Origin: Enterobacter sp. R4-368
GTDB taxonomy: Bacteria > Pseudomonadota > Gammaproteobacteria > Enterobacterales > Enterobacteriaceae
DNA length: 64,000 nt
Assembly: GCF_000410515.1 (NCBI RefSeq)
Contig: NC_021492.1
Span: 52,008 to 116,007 of the forward strand
Direction of reading: 5' to 3'
Shown: positions 45,538 through 53,330 of the stretch, piece after piece
Numbering within the stretch: the stretch's first letter is position 1
Layout: the number at the start of each line of letters is the position of its first letter
Translations under genes and position numbers: made by a program
The notes under the pieces: generated by a model
Seen by the model: the letters and a program-made list of their open reading frames with translations, nothing else
Told to the model about the DNA's origin: nothing
Database searches by the model: none

Positions 45538-46116
45538 TCAGTTAGTGGTGGCCGGCACGAGTTCGGTCATATCAAGCAGTCTGATAATGCCGTTCTCATA
45601 ACTCATCCGGAGCTGGTAGGTTCTGGCCTGCTCCTTCAGGTCGGTGGTGATATTGCCGTTGGTGGTTGAGGGGTGGAGAACGACATCTGCGTCAATCACG
45701 CCGGGTTTCACCATGCGCAGGGTGCGGGTGTCGTACCGCCAGGTAATGCCTCCTTTTTTTATCCGGTCAGCTTCCACATCGAGGGCTTTCTTGAGTGCGT
45801 TCCGGCTTTCCGCCGGAACATACCCGAGAAGCATTTTTTGCTGAACATCGATGTTTTCCGGACTGACGTTAAGCCGCATATACAGAAAAGAGAGTGCGAA
45901 CATTGTCATGGCTGAAGAGTCAGCCGACGACGCGTCAGAACTGAATGGCTGGTTGAAAATCATGGGCGTGGTGATGGTTTTCTGCTGAGTGGCAAAATGC
46001 CACGCCAGAGAACCGCTCAGTATGTTGCCGAGGGTGGCTGCAATGCAGTACCCAGCCATCCCGATGAATGCGTAGCGGAGATATTTATCCCGGTTACGCT
46101 TGATATCTAATTTCAC
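45538..46116 (-). CDS. traE: TraE pilus-assembly protein (VirB5/8-like)
   Basis: An inner-membrane-anchored assembly protein. 192 residues beginning at a GTG (MKLDIKRNRDKYLRYAF), one N-terminal membrane segment (FIGMAGYCIAATLGNIL), then the periplasmic part (FSSDASSADSSAMTMFALSF; VLHPSTTNGNITT). Only 4 bases separate it from traL. Confidence 0.95.
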   Translation of the reverse strand: MKLDIKRNRDKYLRYAFIGMAGYCIAATLGNILSGSLAWHFATQQKTITTPMIFNQPFSSDASSADSSAMTMFALSFLYMRLNVSPENIDVQQKMLLGYVPAESRNALKKALDVEADRIKKGGITWRYDTRTLRMVKPGVIDADVVLHPSTTNGNITTDLKEQARTYQLRMSYENGIIRLLDMTELVPATTN

Positions 46117-46120
46117 GCGT

Positions 46121-46423
46121 TCACGCCCTCCAGTGCCGGAAACTGGATTCAGGAATTAACCTGAAAGTCACCCTGAAAATAAAGGTGGGGAGGTGCCAGT
46201 AACAGAAATTCAGTAACCAGTACGACCCCTGCCCTTTTTTCAGATATCTGACTATCCACCAGAGCACACCCGAAACTATCCCCAGGGCGGTCGACATATT
46301 GAATGCGACACCTAAAAACGTAAGGGGAGCAATAATAATGAGTTCGTCGAGGGGGAGCCCGAAGTATCGGGACTGGTGGTTTAGAGTTTCCGGGAAGTAA
46401 TATTTATCTTCTTCCCCACTCAT
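46121..46423 (-). CDS. traL: TraL pilus-assembly protein (VirB3-like)
   Basis: A 100-residue inner-membrane protein. Reads YYFPETLNHQSRYFGLPLDE, then a hydrophobic hairpin (LIIIAPLTFLGVAFNM; ALGIVSGVLWWIV), YLKKGQGSYWLLNFCYWHLP and a basic end, all typical of TraL. Two bases separate it from traA. Confidence 0.95.
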   Translation of the reverse strand: MSGEEDKYYFPETLNHQSRYFGLPLDELIIIAPLTFLGVAFNMSTALGIVSGVLWWIVRYLKKGQGSYWLLNFCYWHLPTFIFRVTFRLIPESSFRHWRA

Positions 46424-46425
46424 GA

Positions 46426-46779
46426 TTAACCTGCCAGCTGAAAACCCATACGGGTAAAGATAAGTACCATAACGAGGCCAAGAAAGACCATCGGGGAGCG
46501 TGCTTTAACGTAGAGGAATAAAGCAGCGAAGATTTCCGCGAAATAGAAATATTTTTCCAGCGAAGACCCGTGACCAAAAGTACCGGTTACGGTTGCATCC
46601 TGAGGTGCCAGTAAATCACCCCCGCTTGCCATCGCATAATGGCTCACCATGAGCGAAATTAAAATTAATCCTCCGTTTTTTAAAAACTGCCGGAACTGAA
46701 TATATTCCTGGGCCTTGCGAAATAAAGACGCTACCGCCCATCCCTTTCTGACATTAAGGGCATTGTCCTGCTTGAACAT
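46426..46779 (-). CDS. traA: TraA F-type propilin
   Basis: The pilus subunit precursor. 117 residues from the ATG at 46779 (GGAG upstream). The long leader ends VSHYAMA, with signal-peptidase cleavage expected after residue 51, leaving a 66-residue pilin that starts SGGDLLAPQDATVTGTFGHG and has two membrane helices (FYFAEIFAALFLYVKA; FLGLVMVLIFTRMGFQLAG) with a short basic loop between. F pilin is 70 residues. First gene of the operon; a CRP site lies about 90 bases upstream. Confidence 0.94.
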   Translation of the reverse strand: MFKQDNALNVRKGWAVASLFRKAQEYIQFRQFLKNGGLILISLMVSHYAMASGGDLLAPQDATVTGTFGHGSSLEKYFYFAEIFAALFLYVKARSPMVFLGLVMVLIFTRMGFQLAG

Positions 46780-46868
46780 GCTTGTTTCTCCGGATGTAAA
46801 CAAAAATGGTTTGCGTAAGTGGTTGTTTACGCGGGCATTAGTGTCTCATGACCCTAAAAAAAAAAAAC

Positions 46869-46884
46869 TGTGAGCATCATCACA
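46869..46884. promoter_or_regulatory. Perfect CRP site between traA and the TraY-like gene
   Basis: TGTGA-N6-TCACA, exactly the CRP-cAMP consensus, with flanking A and T runs (AAAACTGTGAGC on one side). It lies in the divergent intergenic region, about 90 bases from traA and about 90 from the TraY-like start, so it can act on either or both. In F, CRP acts on tra regulation, so cAMP control of transfer is plausible here. An inverted repeat GCGTAA/TTACGC lies closer to traA, near 46815-46833. Confidence 0.75.
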
Positions 46885-46976
46885 CTTTTCGACAATAATA
46901 GGAATTATCCGAGTGATGGTAGAACATACCCTAAGTCATGCAGGTACGACGCCTGCGTTGTCTGGGATCTATACCA

Positions 46977-47612
46977 ATGAAAGTAAAAGAGAAAATGTGG
47001 AGCCATCGCGGCCGTCCACGGAAGTTCAGTGCGGGCGAAACAGTAGAGTGGCGGCTGCGTGCACCGGATAACCTGTTAATGGAATTACGGGTTTGCGCAC
47101 GAATTGGCGAGCGAAGTGTTAACGACGAAATTATTGCGCGCCTGTTAATGTCCCTGAATTATCAGCCACATGTGCCGGTAATAAAAACGGCTGACGGGGA
47201 AAAGTTAATTTCTCTGGCGGTAAAATTTGAAGAATGGCTGGAAGATATATTTTCTGCAGGCAGGGAAATTTCTGTCCATCCGGTAAATCCGGGCGGGCGT
47301 TCTGAGATGGTCTGGATGTGGCGGGAAGGTGAGCGCGTGCTTATTCCGGGTAAAACATCAGGGTACAGCATGCGAATCCCAGAGAATCTCGCGAGCGAAA
47401 TCAGAATTATGGCGCGGGTACACAAACGGAGTCTTAACGATGAAATGCTGACAAGGCTGATGAATTCTCTGGGTTATTTTACGGAGCGCATTCTTGACCA
47501 GAATGAAGATGCGCAGGCGCTGAAAGTGCTCTGTATGGCTTTTGAGTGGTATCTGCGGGAGAAAATTGCGGAAACGGAAGAAGTCCCGCTTCCGTGGAAT
47601 AAACCAGAGTGA
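46977..47612 (+). CDS. TraY-like tandem ribbon-helix-helix regulator, divergent
   Basis: About 211 residues from the ATG at 46977; other in-frame ATGs (46938, 46995) are possible because no strong ribosome site decides it. It holds two Arc/TraY-type ribbon-helix-helix units: VEWRLRAPDNLLMELRVCAR followed by SVNDEIIARLL, and YSMRIPENLASEIRIMARVH followed by SLNDEMLTRLM. F TraY is also a double ribbon-helix-helix protein that binds oriT and the tra promoter, but it is co-directional with traA. Here the gene runs the opposite way, between traM and traA, where traJ and traY normally lie. Confidence 0.75.
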   Translation: MKVKEKMWSHRGRPRKFSAGETVEWRLRAPDNLLMELRVCARIGERSVNDEIIARLLMSLNYQPHVPVIKTADGEKLISLAVKFEEWLEDIFSAGREISVHPVNPGGRSEMVWMWREGERVLIPGKTSGYSMRIPENLASEIRIMARVHKRSLNDEMLTRLMNSLGYFTERILDQNEDAQALKVLCMAFEWYLREKIAETEEVPLPWNKPE

Positions 47613-47652
47613 TGATGTGAGTGATGGCCGGTGTTTTCGCCGGCCACAGGGG

Positions 47653-48048
47653 TTATTCTTCTGCAACCAGGAAGTGCTGTGTTTCCGCCATGTTCTCAGC
47701 GGTATTTATCGCGGAAATATTGTTATTAATCATATCCTCCAGGCTCAGCGGTGCCCTGTCCCCTTTCAGTTCAACATATATTTCCGAAATCAGCGCGGTA
47801 AGAATCATCATTCCCTCGCGCGAGCCGGCAACTTTTTTAATCAGGTCGCGCCGGAAACCTTCCAGATTAAAGTTATTGCCGTCGCTGTCATTTTTCTTGT
47901 AGACCAGAAGTCCAAGTCTGATAAGTTCATTGCAGGTTGCTGATATGTTTGCTTCAGAAGGATTGGCACCATTCTGTAAATCCATCTGGACAATATCACG
48001 TACTTCACGCTCTATTTTGTCCTTCAGGTAAATACCCACTCTTCCCAT
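47653..48048 (-). CDS. traM: TraM relaxosome protein
   Basis: A tetrameric oriT-binding protein that links the relaxosome to TraD. 131 residues: an N-terminal ribbon-helix-helix region (VGIYLKDKIEREVRDI; SEANISATCNELIRLGLLVY) and a helical C-terminal half (GFRRDLIKKVAGSREGMMIL) ending HFLVAEE, the same plan and size as F TraM (127). AGGA lies 6 bases before the ATG. Its repeats of target DNA are visible in the adjoining oriT. It converges with the TraY-like gene. Confidence 0.9.
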   Translation of the reverse strand: MGRVGIYLKDKIEREVRDIVQMDLQNGANPSEANISATCNELIRLGLLVYKKNDSDGNNFNLEGFRRDLIKKVAGSREGMMILTALISEIYVELKGDRAPLSLEDMINNNISAINTAENMAETQHFLVAEE

Positions 48049-48049
48049 A

Positions 48050-48430
48050 TTAAATCCTGTTTTTAACTGGTGTCGGAACCGACACTACCCGGCTGTTTTT
48101 TGTGGCAAAAACCCGGCCCCGGTCGGAGTGGGCTTTTACGCTGAATGTATTAAATCTGGCTTATACAGTAGTAGCTATGTGCGATATTTGTGCGACAGTG
48201 TGACACTGTGTGATATGCAGTTTACTGATTTAAGAGAATATCCACAACTGTGCGATATACCTGCGACAAACCAACACTAACAGGTAACACATATGTCGCA
48301 CAATATAGTGTCGCATTGTGTGATGTTTTTGATTTTATTCCAGAATCGGCACAATTTTTACAGGATAACCACCTGATTTCAAAAACAAAAACTGCAAGAC
48401 GAAGTCTTGCGTGGGGTGTCATGTTTTATA
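48050..48430. other. oriT: oriT: F-like nic site and protein-binding repeats
   Basis: TTGCGTGGGGTGT at 48407-48419 on the + strand matches the F nic sequence (TTTGCGTGGGGTGT), so TraI should cut between 48419 and 48420. A perfect inverted repeat, GCAAGAC-GAA-GTCTTGC (48394-48410), abuts it. Toward traM lie direct repeats TGTGCGATAT...GCGAC (48178-48196 and 48249-48267), an inverted set near 48293-48318 and the palindrome CAGTGTGACACTG (48196-48208), likely TraM, TraY or IHF sites. The + strand 5' end leads 48.42 kb onward, so the tra genes enter last, as in F. Nothing else is coded between 48049 and 48623. Confidence 0.85.
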
Positions 48431-48623
48431 TGTTCAGTAAAGAGCGGAAAAAAATAACGTGTAAGAGGATCTAATTGTTATTCAGGATCGCACTTAAATG
48501 CGTCACAGAAGCGCCCTCTGCGCGTTTGTAAGAGTCTCTATTGATTTAAATGATCGGCGGAGGTATTTTTTAAAGCGCATCTCCTGAAGCACTATGCGCG
48601 ATTTAAAAGCAAAGGCGTGATTT

Positions 48624-49151
48624 ATGAATAAAATCGGATTACTACTGCTCTGCGTAACAATGTCATGCAGCGCGGCTCCCCAGATGTGTTTTGATAAGGC
48701 CGGGCGGGATTATAACATTGATCCATTACTGCTTATGTCAATTTCGATTAAAGAGAGCCGTCTTAAAGCCGATGCAGTGAATAAAGCTAATAATGATGGT
48801 TCTGAGGATGTCTGCGGGATGCAGGTAAACAGTTCTCATTATAAGTCTTTGCGTAAATTCAATATTACACGTTCGGACTTACTCAATGATCCATGCATAT
48901 GTGTTTACAGCGGTGCATGGGTACTTGCACGAAATTTCAGGTCTTACGGGAAAAACTGGGACAGTGTTGGAATATATAATACCGGCCCCGGTATAAAACT
49001 GCTGAAACAGCGCCGGGCGTATGCCGATTCGATTAAAAACATTTACCGCATTCTGCTGGCAAGAAAGGATATTCTTTCGCAGCGTACCGGAAAGGATGAA
49101 ACTGACATGGCGGCAATGTCATTGCCGCCAGCGCGCCCGGTTAATGAATAA
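48624..49151 (+). CDS. Lytic transglycosylase (orf169/P19/VirB1 type)
   Basis: Opens peptidoglycan for the transfer apparatus. 175 residues, signal peptide ending SCSAAPQ, then the SLT core: the catalytic Glu is in MSISIKESRLKADAVN, followed by GMQVNSSHY and VGIYNTGPG. Length and location beside oriT and traM are those of gene X (orf169) of F and P19 of R1. AAAGG precedes the ATG. Confidence 0.92.
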   Translation: MNKIGLLLLCVTMSCSAAPQMCFDKAGRDYNIDPLLLMSISIKESRLKADAVNKANNDGSEDVCGMQVNSSHYKSLRKFNITRSDLLNDPCICVYSGAWVLARNFRSYGKNWDSVGIYNTGPGIKLLKQRRAYADSIKNIYRILLARKDILSQRTGKDETDMAAMSLPPARPVNE

Positions 49152-49154
49152 AAA

Positions 49155-49180
49155 AAAGCCCCGGGATCCGGGGCTTTTTC
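49155..49180. terminator. Bidirectional intrinsic terminator
   Basis: AAAAAGCCCCGG and CCGGGGCTTTTT form a symmetric stem around GATC-like bases, giving T-runs on both strands. It separates two convergent genes (transglycosylase and DUF932). Confidence 0.9.
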
Positions 49181-49182
49181 AT

Positions 49183-50004
49183 TCAGCTTTTTAATTTCGC
49201 GAACTCTTCAGCCATTTTCCAGAGCGCCTGATTCAGTTTGATGTCTCCATCAATGCCGGTAACGGGTCGCGTGGTTGTTCTTTTCCCTTTTGCGGTGCGG
49301 CCGGTGATCCCGCCTTTGACGAGATTCTCCTGCACGATATTAAATGATGTCCATAAATCTGTTTCCCTGTCATACCACGCGCGCGGCTGGATAATTTTTT
49401 CAGCGGTTACCGGCGCTTTCCCTTCACCGTATTTATAATCCAGCGCCATCTGTCCGAGCAGCTTCCGTTCCGGGCTGTTAAGCTGAATGCTTTTCATCTG
49501 CTCCATGTTATCAGTGACTTTATCGAACACGCCCAGCACTTCATAAGCGCCCTCAATAACCTGCGAAACAATATCCCCTTTATGGGGCACATTAATTTCC
49601 CCGAAGGATTTCCAGCACACCAGACCATTAGTGCAGACCTGCCGAAAAATACCGGGGATCATTTTATAACTGCTGCTGCCATCATGGCTGTTCAGCAGGA
49701 CAATTTCCGGAACCTCTTTTCCGCTCATATTATTTCCACGACGCAGGCGGATCATGTGTTTGGTATATTCCCGGCGTTCCGGATCGCGCACACGGGACTG
49801 ACTCGCATAAAATGGCTGGAACCCTTCATTCCGTAATTTATCCAGCAGTGTAATGGTCGGAATATACGTGTACCGTTCTGAGCGTGACTCGTGTTTTTCA
49901 ACCGAAAAAGCGCTGGGAACGACGCGCAAAAGCTCATCATTGGTCAGCGGGCGGGTATTACGCATAAAAGTCGGTGCGGCATAACGGGTGGATAAACGGG
50001 TCAT
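49183..50004 (-). CDS. DUF932-family leading-region protein
   Basis: 273 residues from the ATG at 50004 with GAGGAG 8 bases upstream. It has the DUF932 layout: an early PLTNDELLRVVPSAFSVEKH, then RREYTKHMIRLRR, IVLLNSHDGSSSY and the conserved FRQVCTNGLVC. DUF932 proteins are common in phages and in IncF leading regions; their function is not firmly known. Transcribed toward oriT, so its template is the incoming strand. Confidence 0.85.
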   Translation of the reverse strand: MTRLSTRYAAPTFMRNTRPLTNDELLRVVPSAFSVEKHESRSERYTYIPTITLLDKLRNEGFQPFYASQSRVRDPERREYTKHMIRLRRGNNMSGKEVPEIVLLNSHDGSSSYKMIPGIFRQVCTNGLVCWKSFGEINVPHKGDIVSQVIEGAYEVLGVFDKVTDNMEQMKSIQLNSPERKLLGQMALDYKYGEGKAPVTAEKIIQPRAWYDRETDLWTSFNIVQENLVKGGITGRTAKGKRTTTRPVTGIDGDIKLNQALWKMAEEFAKLKS

Positions 50005-50014
50005 AATTATCTCC

Positions 50015-50320
50015 TCAAAATAATGCGTCAGGTAAAACACGAAATAAAGAATCGAGTGGCATGGCCGCAGCAACCGGCCATTTATTTAAAATCCAGACGG
50101 TGTAGTAATCCGGAACATCATCGAAAAATACGTTGATTTCTTCCGCGCCTGCGGGCGGGGTGAAGTCATGGCATTGCGTACCAGGCATGTCAGCCGTTAC
50201 GGCGAAAATCCAGTTAAAGACGTCGAGGGTCTGCGCGTCAGTCAGGGGCGTGTCTTTTTCACCCATCTTCCTGGAAGATTCTTCTGTGGCGGTTTTGACG
50301 TTGACGTTTCGTGTGTGCAT
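50015..50320 (-). CDS. Leading-region protein with duplicated N-terminus
   Basis: 101 residues (MHTRNVNVKTATEESS...). The first 24 residues are nearly identical to those of the gene at 55795-56079 because a 525-bp repeat covers the upstream region and these codons. The rest (FNWIFAVTADMPGTQCHDF; DYYTVWILNKWPVAAAM) is unrelated to the other protein. No family recognised. It lies 10 bases from the DUF932 start, so the two are probably co-transcribed. Confidence 0.6.
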   Translation of the reverse strand: MHTRNVNVKTATEESSRKMGEKDTPLTDAQTLDVFNWIFAVTADMPGTQCHDFTPPAGAEEINVFFDDVPDYYTVWILNKWPVAAAMPLDSLFRVLPDALF

Positions 50321-50773
50321 TCTGCTTTTCCCCTTCTGGTGATGGTTAATCCATCTCCCCGGTGAGTTCCCCTGCGGCGAAGGGCAGAGGAGCGACGGGC
50401 GAACGGAAAAGACCAGGGCGCGCCTGCGCGTGCACTTCACCCTGGTGTTTTACGGGCGAACGGTGCTACGAAAAGCCCTCCGCAGGGGACGACCGGGGAG
50501 ACGGACATCGCCGGACGGACAGAATGCACACACCCGACCCGGCAGCGTCACACCGCCGGGTCGCCATTAAAGCCCCGGCAGCGCCGGGGCGGTGACAGCG
50601 GCGCGACCGGCACGGTCGCAGCAAGAGGGCCGTTGACGTCAGCCCTCAGACACTAGCGAACAGCCCGAAACCGCAGCGCGGGTTCGGCGGAGCTTAGCCG
50701 GCGGCCTGCCGCCGGGTTAGCGGAGTGTGGCTCGACGACCCGGCCGGCACGGACGGGGAGCCGGAGGGGGCCA
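50250..50773. repeat. 525-bp duplicated GC-rich cassette, copy 1 (Frpo-like promoter candidate)
   Basis: Almost identical to 56009-56533. It includes 24 codons and the start of the gene at 50015-50320 plus about 450 non-coding bases upstream of it. The non-coding part is a string of hairpins: CGACCCGGC with GCCGGGTCG (50535-50563), CCCCGGC with GCCGGGG (50573-50589), GCGACCG with CGGTCGC, CCGGCGGC with GCCGCCGG. In F, folded single-stranded DNA (Frpo) forms promoters on the incoming strand; location, orientation and structure match. Function is inferred. Confidence 0.8.
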
Positions 50774-50847
50774 GAGCTGTGGTGTTTATGGTGTTGTTGT
50801 GATGTATGCTGCCGGTGAGCAAAAAACGCACAGCCGGGAGCGCTCTC

Positions 50848-51105
50848 ATGTCAGAAGATGAAACCGAAGGTGATGCAGAAGAAGCCTTTTACGACGAAAT
50901 ATGCAGGATAGTGGGCCAGTGCTGCCTGATGCTGGCCAGCAACGGTGCAGAAACAGACCGGGCGCAGCTGGTGTACCAGCTTAAACGCCTTTACTGGCAA
51001 ATCATGGTGGAAACAGAAAAGCACCACACGGGGATTCTGCTGGCCATCGAGCAGCTGGAGACACCGGAGATGTATGAGGAGCGGACGGGAAGGCGAAGGG
51101 AATAA
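50848..51105 (+). CDS. 85-residue acidic protein, unknown
   Basis: Starts MSEDETEGDAEEAFYDE at 50848, where GGGAG lies 7 bases upstream; an ATG at 50806 is in frame but has no ribosome site. Helical, with a short hydrophobic stretch (IVGQCCLMLAS) and EEAFYDEICRI. It is one of the few rightward genes in the leading region, so its coding strand is the transferred strand and it would need second-strand synthesis before transcription. Not recognised. Confidence 0.5.
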   Translation: MSEDETEGDAEEAFYDEICRIVGQCCLMLASNGAETDRAQLVYQLKRLYWQIMVETEKHHTGILLAIEQLETPEMYEERTGRRRE

Positions 51106-51304
51106 AGCGGGGGCGCCGCAGGCGCATCCGCCCTTCCCCCGTTCCCCGGAGGGGAACAGCCCTTCCGGGTGTTCATGCGTGCGGTCGCACCGGAAAGAAA
51201 AAGGGGGCTGCCAGCGGACACTGACAGCCCCTTGTAAAGGCGCTTTCGGCCATGCCGGACCACATCAGCCCTGAAAAGGCGGGGTTTCCCCCGCCTCCAG
51301 GTTG

Positions 51305-51463
51305 CTACTTACCGGATTCGTAAGCCATTAAAGCGGCCACCTCCCTGCTTCCGTCTCTGTAGCGAATTTCGCAGAGCGATTTTCGCGTCAGCCAGGTGAA
51401 TATCAGCAGTGTGAGACACACTATCAGAACGCACCATATGAAAGAGTTGGGTGTCAGCTTCAT
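51305..51463 (-). CDS. hok: Hok/FlmA type I toxin
   Basis: A membrane-depolarising peptide that kills plasmid-free daughters. 52 residues, almost the same as FlmA of [21 protein letters not shown], then [19 protein letters not shown] and SGK. The ribosome site AAGGAG lies 9 bases upstream and is normally hidden by mRNA folding. The locus keeps the R1/F layout: 3' fold-back sequence near 51200-51240, hok, mok and sok. Confidence 0.96.
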   Translation of the reverse strand: MKLTPNSFIWCVLIVCLTLLIFTWLTRKSLCEIRYRDGSREVAALMAYESGK

Positions 51464-51520
51464 AGCCTGCTTCTCCTTGCCTTTCGGCGGGTAAGAGGCT
51501 AATCTGAGTGTGATCAGCAT
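51305..51520 (-). CDS. mok: Mok, translational regulator of hok
   Basis: A 71-residue frame ([18 protein letters not shown] then the Hok sequence) that starts upstream of hok in the same frame. In hok/sok loci translation of mok opens the hok ribosome site, and Sok RNA blocks mok. Length fits the 70 residues of R1 Mok. Confidence 0.7.
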   Translation of the reverse strand: MLITLRLASYPPKGKEKQAMKLTPNSFIWCVLIVCLTLLIFTWLTRKSLCEIRYRDGSREVAALMAYESGK

Positions 51521-51581
51521 ACAGACGGCCTCGTTGGTTATTGGATAAAACTTCAATTACCTTCGGGGCTTTCTTCTTTCT
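51515..51581 (+). ncRNA. sok: Sok/FlmB antisense RNA
   Basis: The strand opposite the mok start matches the sok gene of R1 in order: an ACAGACGGCCTCG-like start, then a stem region and CGGGGCTTTCTTCTTTCTG at the end, about 67 bases. The -10 is near TAATCT (51500-51506) with a TTGCCT-like -35 before it. Sok is short-lived and its loss frees hok translation in plasmid-free cells. Ends are approximate. Confidence 0.75.
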
Positions 51582-51703
51582 GCCTCACAACAAGGCGACA
51601 AACCACCTGAACATCATGAGGCAAAAAGCCTCAAGCGCCACCGCCATTATACCGCAACCCGCACCATTCCCACCAGGCTCAGACAGTCAGTTTTGCTGAT
51701 TTT

Positions 51704-51910
51704 TCATACCTTTTCATGGCCGATTGCTCCCGATTCGTGTGTGTCGTTGACTCTCCGGTTCCAGCGGTTAACCGCTTCCTGTTCACTTTCCTGAAAGGAT
51801 GCAGTGACCACGCAACCGCAGCATGATGCCCGGAAATACCCTGACAACCGACGAACCCGGATAACATTGCATCCGCAGAACGGGCATGGCCTGACGTTAT
51901 CGTGTCTCAA
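51704..51910 (-). CDS. Lar-like zinc-ribbon (restriction alleviation family)
   Basis: 68 residues from a TTG (GAGG 6 bases upstream). The pattern is that of Lar/Eaa-type zinc ribbons: VRPCPFCGCNVI, then RASCCGCVV, then EAVNRWNRRVND with the WN-R motif. Lar of the Rac prophage modulates type I restriction, so an anti-restriction role in the recipient is a fair guess. It overlaps the next upstream gene by 14 bases and precedes hok/sok. Confidence 0.65.
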   Translation of the reverse strand: MRHDNVRPCPFCGCNVIRVRRLSGYFRASCCGCVVTASFQESEQEAVNRWNRRVNDTHESGAIGHEKV

Positions 51911-52124
51911 CGGGTACCTCGTCAGCGCTTAACACCCGGTACTCCATGACATAACCGGGATACGTGCCACGAATGCGGGATAGCACAACTCCCGCACTGA
52001 CCAGGCGTTGAAGCCTCCAGGCAGGTCTGTTAAGCAGGGCAGGTACATCCCGGAGGATAAACCAGCCGGCAGGCATCATATCCAGCGCTTCTCTGTCAGC
52101 AAGGGTCAGCGTTTTAGTCAGCAT
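51897..52124 (-). CDS. 75-residue leading-region protein, unknown
   Basis: Starts MLTKTLTLADREALDMM with GGGAG 8 bases upstream, overlapping the psiA end. LLNRPAWRLQRLVSAGVVL looks like a winged-helix-type recognition region, so it may bind DNA. Neighbouring genes are psiA and the Lar-like gene on the same transcript. Confidence 0.5.
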   Translation of the reverse strand: MLTKTLTLADREALDMMPAGWFILRDVPALLNRPAWRLQRLVSAGVVLSRIRGTYPGYVMEYRVLSADEVPVETR

Positions 52125-52860
52125 TTGTGTATCTCCCTTCTGAGTGGCTCAGCTTGTCCGGTACGCGCCAGCGATCAGCAGCACGCAAGCCGTCTGGCTG
52201 CTCGTTCACCATGTCCCGAAGAATGGAGAGCACCACCCACAGGGGATCGCCACAGTCCTCGTACCACCGTAGCTCCGCCAGCGAGGGAAAGCGCCTGCGC
52301 CACTGCCAGAACATCGATGCCAGTTCGTATTCGTGCAGTTCGTCCGACCAGCGCGAATACCATGCCCCCACCGATTCCGGCGACTGAAAATTCAGATCCA
52401 CCCGCGCGCGCGCGACCAGACTCTGATGCAGCATGGCCTCATGGCAGTGGCGTTTGTCTTCCTGCCGCTGTACCTTGTGCCAGCGCAGTTTCGCGCGTTT
52501 TTCCGCGCGGGAGGTGTTCCGCCAGACCACGTCCGGGAACAGACACTCCTGCACCGCCTCCGACAGGGGCGAAAAACAGTGTTCCCCCTGACTCACCAGA
52601 AGCCGTTCCAGCGCATTTTCCAGCTTTCTGAGTGTCCAGAGTGTAAAGGACGGATCCCATGCCAGCCCCGGAATGAGCCTTGCCGTGCGGTGCGTGAGCC
52701 GGCTCTGGCCTGTCAGACGGCGCAGAAATGCCCGTGTCACCGGGTGATCGTCAGACAGGCGTTTACGTTCCTCACGGCGTTGCTCCACCTCCGCAATGGC
52801 CTGAAGGGCGGCCTGCCGTGCGGGACTGAGGGTAACAAGGGTGTGACTGGCGGGGATCAT
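52114..52860 (-). CDS. psiA: PsiA
   Basis: Co-transcribed with psiB in F-type leading regions; its own role is unclear. 248 residues (F 239). It keeps LFPDV near the middle, FQSPESVGAWYSRWSDELHE and MFWQWRRRFPSLAELRWYED, which align with F PsiA. The start overlaps the psiB stop (ATGA). Confidence 0.9.
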   Translation of the reverse strand: MIPASHTLVTLSPARQAALQAIAEVEQRREERKRLSDDHPVTRAFLRRLTGQSRLTHRTARLIPGLAWDPSFTLWTLRKLENALERLLVSQGEHCFSPLSEAVQECLFPDVVWRNTSRAEKRAKLRWHKVQRQEDKRHCHEAMLHQSLVARARVDLNFQSPESVGAWYSRWSDELHEYELASMFWQWRRRFPSLAELRWYEDCGDPLWVVLSILRDMVNEQPDGLRAADRWRVPDKLSHSEGRYTNAD

Positions 52861-53288
52861 GACACCACCTCCGCATTCAGCAGTTCAGAAATCGTGCCGG
52901 ACGAACAGTTAAACCGGTGCATACCGGCAACCTGCGCCAGCAGACCACCGATCACATCCGGGCAGAGTGCCGCAGACTGGTGCAGTATTCTTATCAGTCT
53001 GGCGTCGCGGGCAAGCAGGAACAGTGTCCATGACGGCAGCATTTCGCCGGGGCTGCACAGGCAGAGAAACCAGTTACTGTCCCCGTCCGGGGCGTAACGA
53101 AGCTGCACGGGAAACTGACCACCAAATTCTCCCCGGTATTCGGCATTCACGCGCCAGCCCGCTGGCAGCGCAACCAGACCGGTCACCGCGTCGCTCAACT
53201 GGCGGCGTTCTTCGTCTCCGCTTTCCCGCACGCTTTCAAGATCTGCCGGGAACATGCCATTCAGTGCAGCGAGAGTGTATTTTTTCAT
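52857..53288 (-). CDS. psiB: PsiB, inhibitor of SOS induction
   Basis: Binds RecA and prevents SOS induction by incoming single-stranded DNA. 143 residues (F 144) from the ATG at 53288 (GGGAG 7 bases upstream). Shared features are the DEERRQLSDAV stretch, EYRGEFGGQFPVQLRYAPD and LCLCSPGE. It follows the ParB-like gene, as in F. Confidence 0.9.
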   Translation of the reverse strand: MKKYTLAALNGMFPADLESVRESGDEERRQLSDAVTGLVALPAGWRVNAEYRGEFGGQFPVQLRYAPDGDSNWFLCLCSPGEMLPSWTLFLLARDARLIRILHQSAALCPDVIGGLLAQVAGMHRFNCSSGTISELLNAEVVS

Positions 53289-53330
53289 AGTTTTCTCCCG
53301 GTTGCCCCGCAAGGGGCAACCGTCTCCTGT

